From Dyella_D sp052115385 (lineage in GTDB: Bacteria; Pseudomonadota; Gammaproteobacteria; Xanthomonadales; Rhodanobacteraceae): a stretch of 64,000 nt of DNA. Of the stretch, positions 24,603-36,300 are shown piece after piece. Where the stretch lies: NCBI RefSeq assembly GCF_052115385.1, contig NZ_JBFRGP010000003.1:62001-126000 (forward strand). The letters run 5' to 3'. The position numbers were made by a program, and so were the translations under genes. Positions within the stretch are counted from its first letter, which is position 1. Each line of letters begins with the position of its first letter. The notes below the pieces were generated by a model. It searched no databases. It saw only the letters and a list, made by a program, of their open reading frames with translations, and was not told the origin of the DNA.

Positions 24603-26336
24603 ATGTCCCAAACTGTTCTTACCGATACCTTTTTCACCAATTTCGACCTCCATCCGCTGCTGCAGCAAGGCCTCGACGAGGCCGGGTTCACCCGCTGCAC
24701 GCCGATCCAGGCCCTGACCCTGCCCATGGCGCTCACCGGCCGCGACGTCGCCGGCCAGGCCCAGACCGGCACCGGCAAGACCTGCGCCTTCCTGGTCGCC
24801 CTGATGAACCGCCTGCTGAACAGCCCGGCCGTGGCCGAGCGCAAGGACAGCGACCCGCGGGCTCTGATCATCGCGCCGACCCGCGAGCTGGCCATCCAGA
24901 TCGACAAGGACGCGCGCAGCATCGGCCGCCACACCGGGCTGAAGACCGCGCTGATCTACGGCGGCGTCGACTACGACAAGCAGCGCAAGCAGTTGCAGGA
25001 CGGCTGCGACATCATCATCGCCACGCCCGGCCGCCTGCTCGACTACTACAAGCAGCACGTGTTCGGCCTCAACGGCGTCGAAGTGATGGTGATCGACGAG
25101 GCCGACCGCATGTTCGACCTCGGCTTCATCAAGGACGTGCGCTTCATCTTCCGCCGCCTGCCGGCGCGCGAGCAGCGCCAGGTGCTGCTGTTCTCGGCCA
25201 CGCTCAGCCACCGCGTGCTGGAGCTGGCCTACGAGCACATGCACAACGCCGAGAAGCTGGTGGTGGAGACCGAGAACGTCACCGCCGACCGCGTGCGCCA
25301 GCAGGTCTACTTCCCCTCCAAGGAAGAGAAGATGCCGCTGCTGCTGAACCTGCTCGAGCGCACCAACCCGAGCCGCAGCATCATCTTCGTCAACACCAAG
25401 ATGGCCGCCGAGCGCATCACCGACCGGGTCAAGCGCCAGGGTTACCGCGTGGGCGCGCTGTCCGGCGACGTGCCGCAGCTCAAGCGCCAGAAGCTGCTGC
25501 AGCGCTTCCAGGACGGCCAGCTCGACATGCTGGTGTGCACCGACGTGGCCGCGCGCGGCCTGCACATCCCGGCGGTCAGCCACGTCTTCAACTACGACCT
25601 GCCGCAGGACGCCGAGGACTACGTGCACCGCATCGGCCGCACCGCGCGCCTGGGCGCCGAGGGCGACGCGGTCAGCTTCGCCTGCGACCTGTACGCGATG
25701 TCGCTGCCGGATATCGAGACCTATATCGGCCAGCGCATCCCGGTCGCGGCGATCGATCCCGAGATGCTGGTGATGCCCAAGCCGCGCGAGATGGACGCGC
25801 AGTTCGCCGCCGACGCGGCCGCCGACAGCGCGGCGTTCGGCGACAAGGTCGAGAACCGCGAGAAGGACGGCGGCGGACGCGGTTCACGCCGCGGCGGTCC
25901 GGGCGAACGCCGCCCCGGCGAGCGCCGCTCGGGCGAAGGTCGCTCCAGCGAAGGCCGGCCGCCGCGCGAGGCGCGCAAGCCGCGTGAAGCCGACCCGGCC
26001 GCAGTTGCTGCTGACGTGGCGCCGCAGGCACCGGTTGCCCGTCCCGAAGCCGGCAACGAAACTGCCGGCGCGGAAGCGCCGAACAAGCGCCGTCGCCGCC
26101 GTGGCGGTCGCGGTCGCCGTCGCGAAGACGCGCCGGTGGAGAACGCCGCACCGGCTGCCGCCGACGCCGCACGCGGCAACCGCGACGGGCATCGTCCCGC
26201 GCGCGAACGCGGTGGCGCGGACACCGGCCCGCGGCCGTCGCGCCAGGTGACGGCCACCGCCGCGGGGCACGCGGAAGGCGCGCCGAAGAAGCCGGGCTTC
26301 TTCCGTCGCCTCGCGCGTTTGTTCACCGGCCGCTGA
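24603..26336 (+). CDS. rhlB: DEAD-box RNA helicase RhlB-like, with long basic C-terminal tail
   Basis: A 577-residue ATP-dependent RNA helicase, in E. coli a degradosome component. All DEAD-box motifs are present: Q motif (FTRCTPIQ), I (AQTGTGKT), Ia (PTRELA), II (VIDEADRMFD), III (SATLS), IV to VI (IIFVNTK, DVAARGL, HRIGRTAR). After about residue 400 comes a tail of some 170 residues made of Gly/Arg/Glu repeats (GERRPGERRSGEGR type) and basic KRRRRRGGRGRRR blocks, likely an RNA-binding or condensate-forming extension, ending in GFFRRLARLFTGR. Start at 24603 (MSQTVLTD) was chosen over the upstream Met at 24573, which adds an atypical RPPHRR leader. It is divergent from trxA-rho. Confidence 0.92.
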   Translation: MSQTVLTDTFFTNFDLHPLLQQGLDEAGFTRCTPIQALTLPMALTGRDVAGQAQTGTGKTCAFLVALMNRLLNSPAVAERKDSDPRALIIAPTRELAIQIDKDARSIGRHTGLKTALIYGGVDYDKQRKQLQDGCDIIIATPGRLLDYYKQHVFGLNGVEVMVIDEADRMFDLGFIKDVRFIFRRLPAREQRQVLLFSATLSHRVLELAYEHMHNAEKLVVETENVTADRVRQQVYFPSKEEKMPLLLNLLERTNPSRSIIFVNTKMAAERITDRVKRQGYRVGALSGDVPQLKRQKLLQRFQDGQLDMLVCTDVAARGLHIPAVSHVFNYDLPQDAEDYVHRIGRTARLGAEGDAVSFACDLYAMSLPDIETYIGQRIPVAAIDPEMLVMPKPREMDAQFAADAAADSAAFGDKVENREKDGGGRGSRRGGPGERRPGERRSGEGRSSEGRPPREARKPREADPAAVAADVAPQAPVARPEAGNETAGAEAPNKRRRRRGGRGRRREDAPVENAAPAAADAARGNRDGHRPARERGGADTGPRPSRQVTATAAGHAEGAPKKPGFFRRLARLFTGR

Positions 26337-26451
26337 ACTCCTTCGCCGCCGCGCACGCCAATCGCGTCGCGGCGGCCTGCGCGGGGATCGTTTTGCTACG
26401 CGCATCCCGTATCCTTGCCGGCAGTGCGGGATCAAGGATCGAGGACACGCG

Positions 26452-27129
26452 GTGATCCGCTTCGACCAAGTCAGCAAACGCTACGAGGGCGGCCATGAGG
26501 CGCTCTCGCAGCTTTCATTTCAGGTGGCGACGGGCGAGATGGCCTTCGTCACCGGCCATTCGGGCGCCGGCAAGAGCACGCTGTTGAAGCTGCTCGGCCT
26601 GATCGAGCGCCCGTCGCACGGCAGCATCGCGCTCGATGGGCAGAACCTGGCCAAGATCGGGCGCGGCGGCATTCCCAAGCTGCGCCGGCGCATCGGCATG
26701 GTGTTCCAGGACCATCGACTGCTGATGGACCGCACCGTGTTCGCCAACGTGGAACTGCCGCTGGTGATCGGCGGCGTCGCCCCGGCCGAGCGCGGCCGGC
26801 GCGTGCGCGCCGCGCTGGAGAAGGTCGGCCTGCTCGCCTACGAGCGCCAGCTGCCGGCCACGCTGTCCACCGGCGAGCAGCAGCGCGTGGGCATTGCCCG
26901 CGCGATCGTGGCCAAGCCCACCTTGCTGATCGCCGACGAGCCCACCGGCAACCTCGATCCGCAGCTCGCGGTGGAGATCATGGGCCTGTTCGCCGAATTC
27001 CAGCATGTCGGCACCACCGTGCTGGTGGCCAGCCACGACCTGCCGCTGATCAAGCGCATGCGCAAGCGCGTGGTGGTGCTCGACCACGGCCGCCTGGTCG
27101 CGGATATCGCCGCGGAGGAGGTGCTGTGA
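26452..27129 (+). CDS. ftsE: Cell-division ABC ATPase FtsE
   Basis: A 225-residue ABC ATPase that, with FtsX, regulates septal peptidoglycan hydrolases at the divisome. It has Walker A (GHSGAGKST), Q loop (VFQDHRLL), a slightly divergent signature (LSTGEQQRVGIARA) and Walker B (LLIADEPTGNLDP). The start is GTG at 26452 with gaggacacgcg before it; the resulting MIRFDQVSKRY N-terminus is typical FtsE. Its stop overlaps the GTG start of ftsX (GTGA), so the two are translationally coupled. rpoH lies downstream as in many proteobacteria, but here a two-receiver regulator and ung intervene. Confidence 0.95.
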   Translation: MIRFDQVSKRYEGGHEALSQLSFQVATGEMAFVTGHSGAGKSTLLKLLGLIERPSHGSIALDGQNLAKIGRGGIPKLRRRIGMVFQDHRLLMDRTVFANVELPLVIGGVAPAERGRRVRAALEKVGLLAYERQLPATLSTGEQQRVGIARAIVAKPTLLIADEPTGNLDPQLAVEIMGLFAEFQHVGTTVLVASHDLPLIKRMRKRVVVLDHGRLVADIAAEEVL

Positions 27130-28106
27130 GCGCGCCGCAGGATCTCGATACCCCGATCGTGGCCGAACCGAACCGGGTCGAACGCAGCCGTCCGCGTCCG
27201 GTCGCCAGCTGGCGCGACCACCACGCCTGGAGCGCGGGCGCCAGCCTGCGCCGGCTGATGTCGCGCCCGGTCGGCACCTTGCTGACGGTGGCGGTGATGG
27301 CGCTGGCGCTGGCGCTGCCGCTGACCTTCTATCTATTGCTGGGCAATGTGCAGCAGCTCGGCGCGGCGCTGGGGCAGAGCCAGGCCGTGTCGGTCTTCAT
27401 GCAGCCGGGCCAGACCGGGCCGGCGGTGGAGATGATGGCGACCAAGCTGCGCGAGCGCGCGGACGTGGCCTCGGTGGCGGTGAAGAGCCCGCAGCAGGGC
27501 ATGGACGAACTGGCCAAGATGCAGGGCTTTTCCGGCGCGCTGAACACGCTGGACAGCAACCCGCTGCCGTACGCCCTGGACGTGCTGCCGAAGCCTGGTG
27601 CCAATGCCGACGACGTGGCCCGCCTGGTCACCGACCTGCGCGCCATGCAGGGCGTGGACCTGGTGCAGGACAGCGGCACCTGGCGGCAGCGGCTGGATGC
27701 GCTGCTCGGGGTGGGCAACCGGGTGGTGCTGATCCTGGCCGGCCTGCTGGCGCTGGCCGTGCTGCTGGTGGTCGGCAATACCGTGCGCGTGGATATCGCC
27801 AGCCGCAGCGAGGAGATCGGCGTGCTGATGCTGATCGGCGCCAGCGGCGCCTTCGTGCGCCGTCCTTATCTGTATGCGGGCATCTGGTACGGCCTGTTCA
27901 GCGGCGTGCTCGCCGCCGGCATGGCGCTGCTGATCGAGATGGCGCTGGCCGAGCCGGTGACACGCCTCGGTCATGTCTACGAGGGCAAGCTTCAGCTCGG
28001 CATGCTGCCGCTGTGGCTGCTGGGCGCGGTGCCGGTGGCCGCGGCGGTGCTCGGCTGGCTGGGCGCACGCCTGGTCAGCGCCTGGCAATTGCGCAAGGCG
28101 GCCTAG
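27126..28106 (+). CDS. ftsX: Cell-division membrane protein FtsX
   Basis: A 326-residue FtsX. The N-terminal cytoplasmic tail is followed by the first membrane helix (LLTVAVMALALALPLTFYLLLG), a periplasmic domain (about residues 75-200, including VASVAVKSPQQGMDEL) and three C-terminal helices (VVLILAGLLALAVLLVVGNT, LYAGIWYGLFSGVLAAGMALL and LLGAVPVAAAVLGWLGARL). The conserved RSEEIGVLMLIGA segment before the third helix is present. Starts at GTG 27126, overlapping ftsE by four bases. In E. coli the periplasmic loop binds the amidase activator EnvC. Confidence 0.94.
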   Translation: MSAPQDLDTPIVAEPNRVERSRPRPVASWRDHHAWSAGASLRRLMSRPVGTLLTVAVMALALALPLTFYLLLGNVQQLGAALGQSQAVSVFMQPGQTGPAVEMMATKLRERADVASVAVKSPQQGMDELAKMQGFSGALNTLDSNPLPYALDVLPKPGANADDVARLVTDLRAMQGVDLVQDSGTWRQRLDALLGVGNRVVLILAGLLALAVLLVVGNTVRVDIASRSEEIGVLMLIGASGAFVRRPYLYAGIWYGLFSGVLAAGMALLIEMALAEPVTRLGHVYEGKLQLGMLPLWLLGAVPVAAAVLGWLGARLVSAWQLRKAA

Positions 28107-28238
28107 GTCAACGACGAAAGTGACGCCGGTCGCAGGCAACTGCAGGGCCGGCAGGGCAAGATGCCCGGATGGAAGGACGCAAGGGGGCGTCCATCGATGG
28201 TTCGGCAAGGAGGCCGCTGAGCGTGGATGGATCGGTCA

Positions 28239-29081
28239 ATGAGTGAAGGTTTCAGCAACCGCATCGTCAGCGCCGCGCCGCGCGTGCTGGTGGTGGACGG
28301 TTCGAAAGTGGTGCGGCAGCTGATCAGCCGCGTGCTCAAGGTGGAGCTGCCGGATGCCGAGGTGGTGGGCTGCGCGAGCGGTGCGGAAGCGCACCAGCTG
28401 CTCGAGGGCGGCGTGTTCGACTTCATCACCATCGCCCTGCGCCTGCCGGACATGGACGGCCTGGAGCTGGCGCGCTACGTGCGCGAATCGGCGCCGCAGA
28501 TCTATGTGCCGATCGTGGTGGTGTCCGGCGACGTCGACGACCGCCTGCATCGCCGCGCGCTGGGCGAGCACGTCACCGATTACTTCGACAAATCCCTGGG
28601 CTTCCAGGCGCTGGCCGAATTCATCCGCGGCTATGTGCGCCCGGAAAGCTCGGCCGAGGGCGAGGTGCTCTACGTGGAGGACAGCCGCGTCGTCGCGCTG
28701 GCCACCCGCCGCATCCTGGAAAAGTACGGCCTGACCGTGCGCCATGTGATCAGCGCCGAAGACGCCCTGGCCTGGCTGGATACCGCGCGGGCGCAGGGCG
28801 AGGTCGGCGCCGACCTGGTGCTGACCGACGTCAGCCTGAAGGGCGAGCTCACCGGCGGCGACCTGCTCGAGCGGATCCGCCGCGACTACGCCTACGGCAA
28901 GGGCCGCCTGCCGGTGCTGGTGATGACCGGCGACGAGAACCCCGCCAACCAGGCGGCCCTGCTCCGGGCCGGCGCCAACGACCTGGTCGAGAAACCGATC
29001 GAGGAGAAGCTGTTGATCACCAAGGTGCTGTTCCAGCTGCGCGTGGCGCGGCATCTGCGCCAGCGCGACCGGGCCGCATGA
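28239..29081 (+). CDS. Two-receiver response regulator, first receiver degenerate
   Basis: A 280-residue protein made of two receiver domains and nothing else. In receiver 1 (residues about 12-130) the position of the phosphoacceptor is Ala: FDFITIALRLPDMDG aligns with the usual LLDLRLPDMDG, so it probably cannot be phosphorylated. Receiver 2 (about 138-270) has the acidic region (VLYVEDS), the acceptor Asp in DLVLTDVSL, Thr (VMTGDEN) and Lys (LVEKPIEE). No output domain follows, so it may act by protein contact. The start at 28239 (MSEGFSN) is preferred; a Met four codons upstream is possible. Its stop overlaps the ung start by four bases. Confidence 0.86.
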   Translation: MSEGFSNRIVSAAPRVLVVDGSKVVRQLISRVLKVELPDAEVVGCASGAEAHQLLEGGVFDFITIALRLPDMDGLELARYVRESAPQIYVPIVVVSGDVDDRLHRRALGEHVTDYFDKSLGFQALAEFIRGYVRPESSAEGEVLYVEDSRVVALATRRILEKYGLTVRHVISAEDALAWLDTARAQGEVGADLVLTDVSLKGELTGGDLLERIRRDYAYGKGRLPVLVMTGDENPANQAALLRAGANDLVEKPIEEKLLITKVLFQLRVARHLRQRDRAA

Positions 29082-29791
29082 ACGAGGGCCGGGTCAAGCT
29101 GGAGCCGTCCTGGAAGGAGCGCATCGGCGCCTATCTGGAGCGGCCGGAGATGCAGGCGCTGGCGGCCTTCCTGCGTGCGGAGAAGCAGCAGGGCAAGGTG
29201 ATCTACCCGCCGGGGCCGGAGATCTTCGCTGCTTTCGACCACACCCCGTTCGAGCGGGTCCGGGTGGTGATCCTGGGCCAGGATCCGTACCACGGCCCCG
29301 GCCAGGCGCATGGCCTGTGCTTCTCGGTGCGGCCGGGGGTGCCGACGCCGCCGTCGCTGCTGAACATCTTCAAGGAGATCCAGCGCGACCTGGCCATCGC
29401 GCCGCCGGACCACGGCTGCCTCACCCCCTGGGCCGACCGCGGCGTGCTGCTGCTCAATGCGGTGCTGACGGTGGAACGCAGCCTGGCCGCCTCCCACCAG
29501 GGCAAGGGCTGGGAGGGTTTTACCGACGCCGCCATCGATGCCCTGAACCGGGAGCGCGAGGGGCTGGTGTTCCTGCTGTGGGGTTCCTACGCCCAGCGCA
29601 AGGGCCAGTTGATCGACAGCCGCCGGCATTGCGTTCTGCGCTCGGTGCACCCATCCCCCCTCTCGGCCCATCGGGGCTTCCTGGGCTGCGGGCATTTCTC
29701 CGCCGCCAACCGCTATCTGGAAGAGCGCGGCCAGCCGCCGATCGACTGGTCGCTGCCGTCCCGGGCCGCGCTGGAAGCCGGCGAGGGCTGA
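29078..29791 (+). CDS. ung: Uracil-DNA glycosylase, family 1
   Basis: A 237-residue Ung that removes uracil from DNA after cytosine deamination or dUTP incorporation. The water-activating motif VILGQDPYHGPGQAHGL contains Asp69, and the DNA minor-groove loop is HPSPLSAHRGFLGCGHF. GVLLLNAVLTVE and LLWGSYAQRK are further family blocks. The ATG overlaps the stop of the two-receiver regulator (ATGA), suggesting coupled translation. A 150-bp gap holding the CIRCE element separates it from rpoH. Confidence 0.97.
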   Translation: MNEGRVKLEPSWKERIGAYLERPEMQALAAFLRAEKQQGKVIYPPGPEIFAAFDHTPFERVRVVILGQDPYHGPGQAHGLCFSVRPGVPTPPSLLNIFKEIQRDLAIAPPDHGCLTPWADRGVLLLNAVLTVERSLAASHQGKGWEGFTDAAIDALNREREGLVFLLWGSYAQRKGQLIDSRRHCVLRSVHPSPLSAHRGFLGCGHFSAANRYLEERGQPPIDWSLPSRAALEAGEG

Positions 29792-29885
29792 GTCGGCGGG
29801 ACGCGCTGGACGCGGAATTCAAATTCCTGTACGATTCAGTTCAATAAAGCAGCCGGGGACTCCCGCAGGGAACTTCCCGAGCGCT

Positions 29886-29912
29886 TTAGCACTCTCACCT
29901 AGGGAGTGCTAA
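29886..29912. promoter_or_regulatory. Perfect CIRCE element upstream of rpoH (HrcA operator)
   Basis: TTAGCACTC, nine bases, GAGTGCTAA: an exact match to the CIRCE consensus bound by the heat-shock repressor HrcA. It ends 29 bases before the rpoH start codon, so it lies in the 5' leader or overlaps the transcription start. This predicts that rpoH is repressed by HrcA in addition to any sigma-32 feedback. Confidence 0.95.
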
Positions 29913-29941
29913 GCTGAATTCCATACGAGGAGGATCCACAC

Positions 29942-30799
<858 letters not shown>

Positions 30800-30823
30800 T
30801 TCCCGGATAGCGCGTTACGATCG

Positions 30824-30854
30824 CCGACGGCCCCACCCGGGGCCGTCGGTTTTT
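30824..30854 (+). terminator. Intrinsic terminator of rpoH
   Basis: Perfect 11-bp stem (ccgacggcccc with ggggccgtcgg) and an accc-type loop followed by TTTTT, 25 bases after the rpoH stop. It isolates rpoH from the following two-component genes. Confidence 0.9.
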
Positions 30855-30889
30855 GCGCCACCACCCCCAGACGTCCGGACGTCCACACC

Positions 30890-31587
30890 ATGCCCAGAGT
30901 CCTGGTCATCGAAGACGACGAGGTCACCGCCCGCGAGATCGTGGCCGAGCTCAGCGTGCACGGCATGACCGCCGAATGGGTGGCCGACGGCCGCGAAGGC
31001 CTGGCCCGCGCCAGCGCCCATGCCTACGACCTGATCACGCTCGACCGCATGCTGCCCGGCATGGAAGGCATCGAGGTGGTGGAAGCGCTGCGCCGGCAGC
31101 AGATCGAGACGCCGGTGCTGATGATCAGCGCGCTCAGTGAGGTCGACGACCGCGTGCGCGGCCTGCGCGCCGGCGGCGACGACTACCTCACCAAACCGTT
31201 CGCCCCCGACGAGATGGCCGCCCGCGCCGAGGTGCTGCTGCGCCGCCGCCAGCCACAACAGCACGAGACGCGCCTGCGCGTCGGCGAGCTGGAACTGGAC
31301 CTGGTGCGCCACGTCGCCTACCGCCAGGGCCAGCCGCTGACCCTGCAGCCCACCGAATACCGCCTGCTCGAATACCTGATGCGCCACAGCGGCCAGGTAC
31401 TGACCCGCACCATGATCTTCGAGGCGGTGTGGGGTTTCCATTTCGACCCCGGCACCAATGTGATCGACGTGCACATCGGCCGGCTTCGGCGCAAGATCGA
31501 CGGCTCCGGGCAGGCGCCGCTGATCCGCACCGTGCGCGGCACCGGCTACATGATCACCTCGGCTCCCCAGAACGCGGCAGCGCAACC

Positions 31588-31591
<4 letters not shown>
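30890..31591 (+). CDS. OmpR-family response regulator of efflux operon
   Basis: A 233-residue regulator: receiver (VLVIEDDEVT, acceptor Asp in DLITLDRMLPGM, Lys in YLTKPFAPDEM) followed by a winged helix (LTLQPTEYRLLEYLMRHSGQVL, TNVIDVHIGRLRRKI, IRTVRGTGYMI). Start at 30890 gives MPRVLVIEDD. Its stop overlaps the start of the histidine kinase by four bases. The pair lies immediately upstream of, and in the same orientation as, a complete RND efflux system, which it probably controls in response to an envelope or metal/drug signal. Confidence 0.94.
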
Positions 31592-33048
<1,457 letters not shown>

Positions 33049-33064
33049 CAGCGCCCGATCTGGA

Positions 33065-33224
33065 ACCCTTCTCCCTCCGGGAGCACGCGGGGAGCGCACA
33101 GGGATGTGCGCGGCTTTGAGGAGCGAGGAAGGTGGCGGCAGCCGGATGAGGGTACGGGCGAAGCGCAACGCACCACTCCGCCCGTACCCTCACCCCAACC
33201 CCTCTCCCGGGGGGAGAGGGGCTA
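33065..33224. repeat. Family B intergenic palindromic repeat, copy 2
   Basis: Same architecture as the copy at 7741-7851 (ccttctccct, gccggatgagggtacgggcg, ccgcccgtaccctcaccccaac, cctctccc...gggagagg), but with about 50 extra bases (33084-33135, gcacgcggggagcgcac...) inserted between the first hairpin arms. It lies between the kinase and the RND pump gene and could separate their expression. Confidence 0.8.
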
Positions 33225-33244
33225 AGGCCTCGCCAGCGTCGGAC

Positions 33245-33260
33245 ATTTCAATATGAAAAT
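33245..33260. promoter_or_regulatory. AT-rich near-palindrome upstream of RND operon
   Basis: ATTTCAATATGAAAAT, an AT-rich near-inverted repeat in otherwise GC-rich DNA, about 85 bases before the pump start. It may be an operator for the adjacent regulator or part of the promoter. The evidence is position and composition only. Confidence 0.35.
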
Positions 33261-33343
33261 ATCTTCATCCACCTGACCGGCCGCCCGGCCGGGGCTCCGT
33301 GTCAAAATTTCGCGACGCAACATTCGCGCACGGAATCCCCCGC

Positions 33344-36300
33344 ATGCTTGGCATCGTCCGGATCGCGCTTTCGCGGCCCTACACCTTTGTCGTCCTCGCC
33401 CTGCTGATCATGATCATCGGCCCGTTGTCCGCCATGCGGACGCCGACCGATATCTTCCCGGACATCAAGATCCCGGTGATCAGCGTGGTGTGGCAGTACA
33501 CCGGCCTGCCGCCGGACCAGATGGCCGGGCGCATCGCCTCGCCGTTCGAGCGCGTGCTCACCACCACGGTGAACGACGTCGAACACATCGAGGCGCAGTC
33601 GATCAACGGCTTCGGCGTGATCAAGATCTTCTTCCAGCCGACGGTGGACATCCGCACCGCCAACGCGCAGGTGACCGCGGTGGCGCAGACCCTGCTGCGC
33701 CAGTTGCCGCCGGGCATCACGCCGCCGCTGATCCTCAACTACAACGCCTCGACCGTGCCGATCATCCAGCTCGCGCTGTCCGGCAAGGGCCTGAGCGAGC
33801 AGAACCTGGGCGATCTCGGCATCAACGCGGTGCGTCCGGTGCTCACCTCGGTGGCGGGCGCGTCGATCCCGTTTCCGTTCGGCGGCAAGTCGCGCCAGGC
33901 GCAGATCGACATCGATCCTGCCGCCTTGCAGGCGCGCGGACTCTCGGCACAGGAGGTGGCCAACGCGCTCGCCGCGCAGAATCTGATCGTGCCGGTGGGC
34001 ACGCAGAAGATCGGCGAGTACGAATACACGCTGCAGCTCAACAACGCGCCGTCGGACATCCGCGCGCTGGGCGACCTGCCGATCAAGACGGTCAACGGCA
34101 CCACGGTCTATATCCGCGACGTAGCCCAGGCGCGCGACGGCAACCCGCCGCAGAGCAATATCGTGCACGTCGACGGCGGCCGCTCAGTGCTGATGACGGT
34201 GATGAAGAACGGCTCGGCCTCGACGCTGGCGATCATCGAAGGCGTCAAGCAGAAGCTGATCGACGCCAAGGACACTTTTCCCGAGACCTTGCAGATCGCG
34301 CCGATCGGCGACCAGTCGCTGTTCGTGCGCGCCGCCATCGGCGGCGTGGCGAAGGAAGGCATCATCGCCGCGGCGCTGACCAGCCTGATGATCCTGCTGT
34401 TCCTCGGCAGCTGGCGTTCCACCGTGATCATCGCCACCTCGATCCCGCTGGCGATCCTCGGCTCGATCATCGCGCTGTCCGCGGTGGGCGAGACGCTCAA
34501 CATCATGACCCTGGGCGGCCTGGCGCTGGCAGTGGGCATCCTGGTGGACGACGCCACGGTGACCATCGAGAACATCAACTGGCATCTAGAGCACGGCAAG
34601 GACGTGGAGACGTCGATCATGGACGGCGCGCGCCAGATCGTGACGCCGGCCTTCGTCTCGCTGCTGTGCATCTGCATCGTGTTCGTGCCGATGTTCTTCC
34701 TGGAAGGCGTGGCGCGCTTCCTGTTCGTGCCGATGGCCGAAGCGGTGATGTTCGCCATGATCTGCTCGTTCATCCTGTCGCGCACGCTGGTGCCGACGAT
34801 GGCGAAGTACCTGCTCAAGCCCCACGCGGCGCATACCGACGAGCACGGCAGCCTTGCCGCGCTGCCGCCCTCGGGCAACCCGCTGGTGCGTTTCCAGCGC
34901 GGCTTCGAGGCGCGCTTCGAGCGCGTGCGCGCGGCCTATCGCGACCTGCTGGCGATGGCGCTGGAGCATCGCCGGGTGTTCGTCGGCGGCTTCCTCGCCT
35001 TCGTGGTCGCCTCGTTCGCGCTGGTGCCGTTCCTGGGCCGCAACTTCTTCCCCGCGGTCGATGCCGGCCAGATCCTGATGCACGTGCGCGCGCCGATCGG
35101 CACCCGCGTGGAGGAAAGCGCCACCATCTTTGCCAACGTGCAGGCAGCGGTCCGACGCATCGTGCCGCCGGAGGAACTGGGCACGGTGGTGGACAACATC
35201 GGCCAGCCGATCAGCGGCATCAACACCGCCTACAACAACACCGGCACCATCGGTTCGTGGGATGGCGACATCCAGATCGCCCTCAACGAAGGCCACCGGC
35301 CCACCGCCGGCTACGTGCGCCGCATGCGCGAGGAACTGCCGCACCAGTTCCCGGGCGTGACGTTCTCGTTCCCGCCGGCGGACATCATCAGCCAGATCCT
35401 CAACTTCGGTTCGCCCGCGCCGATCGACCTGCAGATCCGCGGCAGCAACCTGCCGCAGAACTTCGTGCTGGCCAACAAGCTGCTGCGCGAGATCCGCCGC
35501 GTGCCGGGCGTGGCCGACGCGCGCATCCAGCAGTCGCAGGCCAATCCCACCTTCGCGGTGGACGTGGACCGCACCCGCGCGCAGCTGCTGGGCGTGACCG
35601 AGCGGGACGTCACCAACAGCATGGTGGTGAATCTCGCCGGCTCCAGCCAGGTGGCGCCGACTTTCTGGCTGAACCCGCAGAACCAGATCTCCTACCCGAT
35701 CGTGATGCAGACGCCGCAGTACAAGCTCGACTCGCTGTCGGCGCTGGAAAACATCCCGGTCACCGCCAGCGGCGGCGGCAGCTCGCAACTGCTCGGCGGC
35801 CTGGCCACGCTCAAGCGCGGCGCCAGCAATGCGGTGGTCAGCCAGTACAACATCCAGCCGATGGTGGAGATCTTCGCCACCACCCAGGGGCGCGACCTCG
35901 GCGCCGTGGCTGCGGATATCCAGAACATCGTCGCCGCGCACGCCAAGGAACTGCCCAAGGGTTCGTCCACCGCGCTGCTCGGCCAGGTGAAGACGATGAA
36001 CAGCGCCTTCTCCGGCCTGATCTTCGGCCTGCTCGGCGCGGCGGTGTTGATCTATCTGTTGATCGTGGTGAACTTCCAGTCCTGGAGCGATCCGTTCGTG
36101 ATCATCACCGCGCTGCCCGCCGCGCTGGCCGGCATCGTGTGGATGCTGTTCGCCACCGGTACCACCTTGTCGGTGCCGGCGCTTACCGGCGCGATCATGT
36201 GCATGGGCGTAGCGACGGCGAACTCGATCCTGGTGGTGAGCTTCTGCCGCGAGCGCCTGGCCGAGCACGGCGACGCGCACCTGGCGGCAATGGAAGGCGG

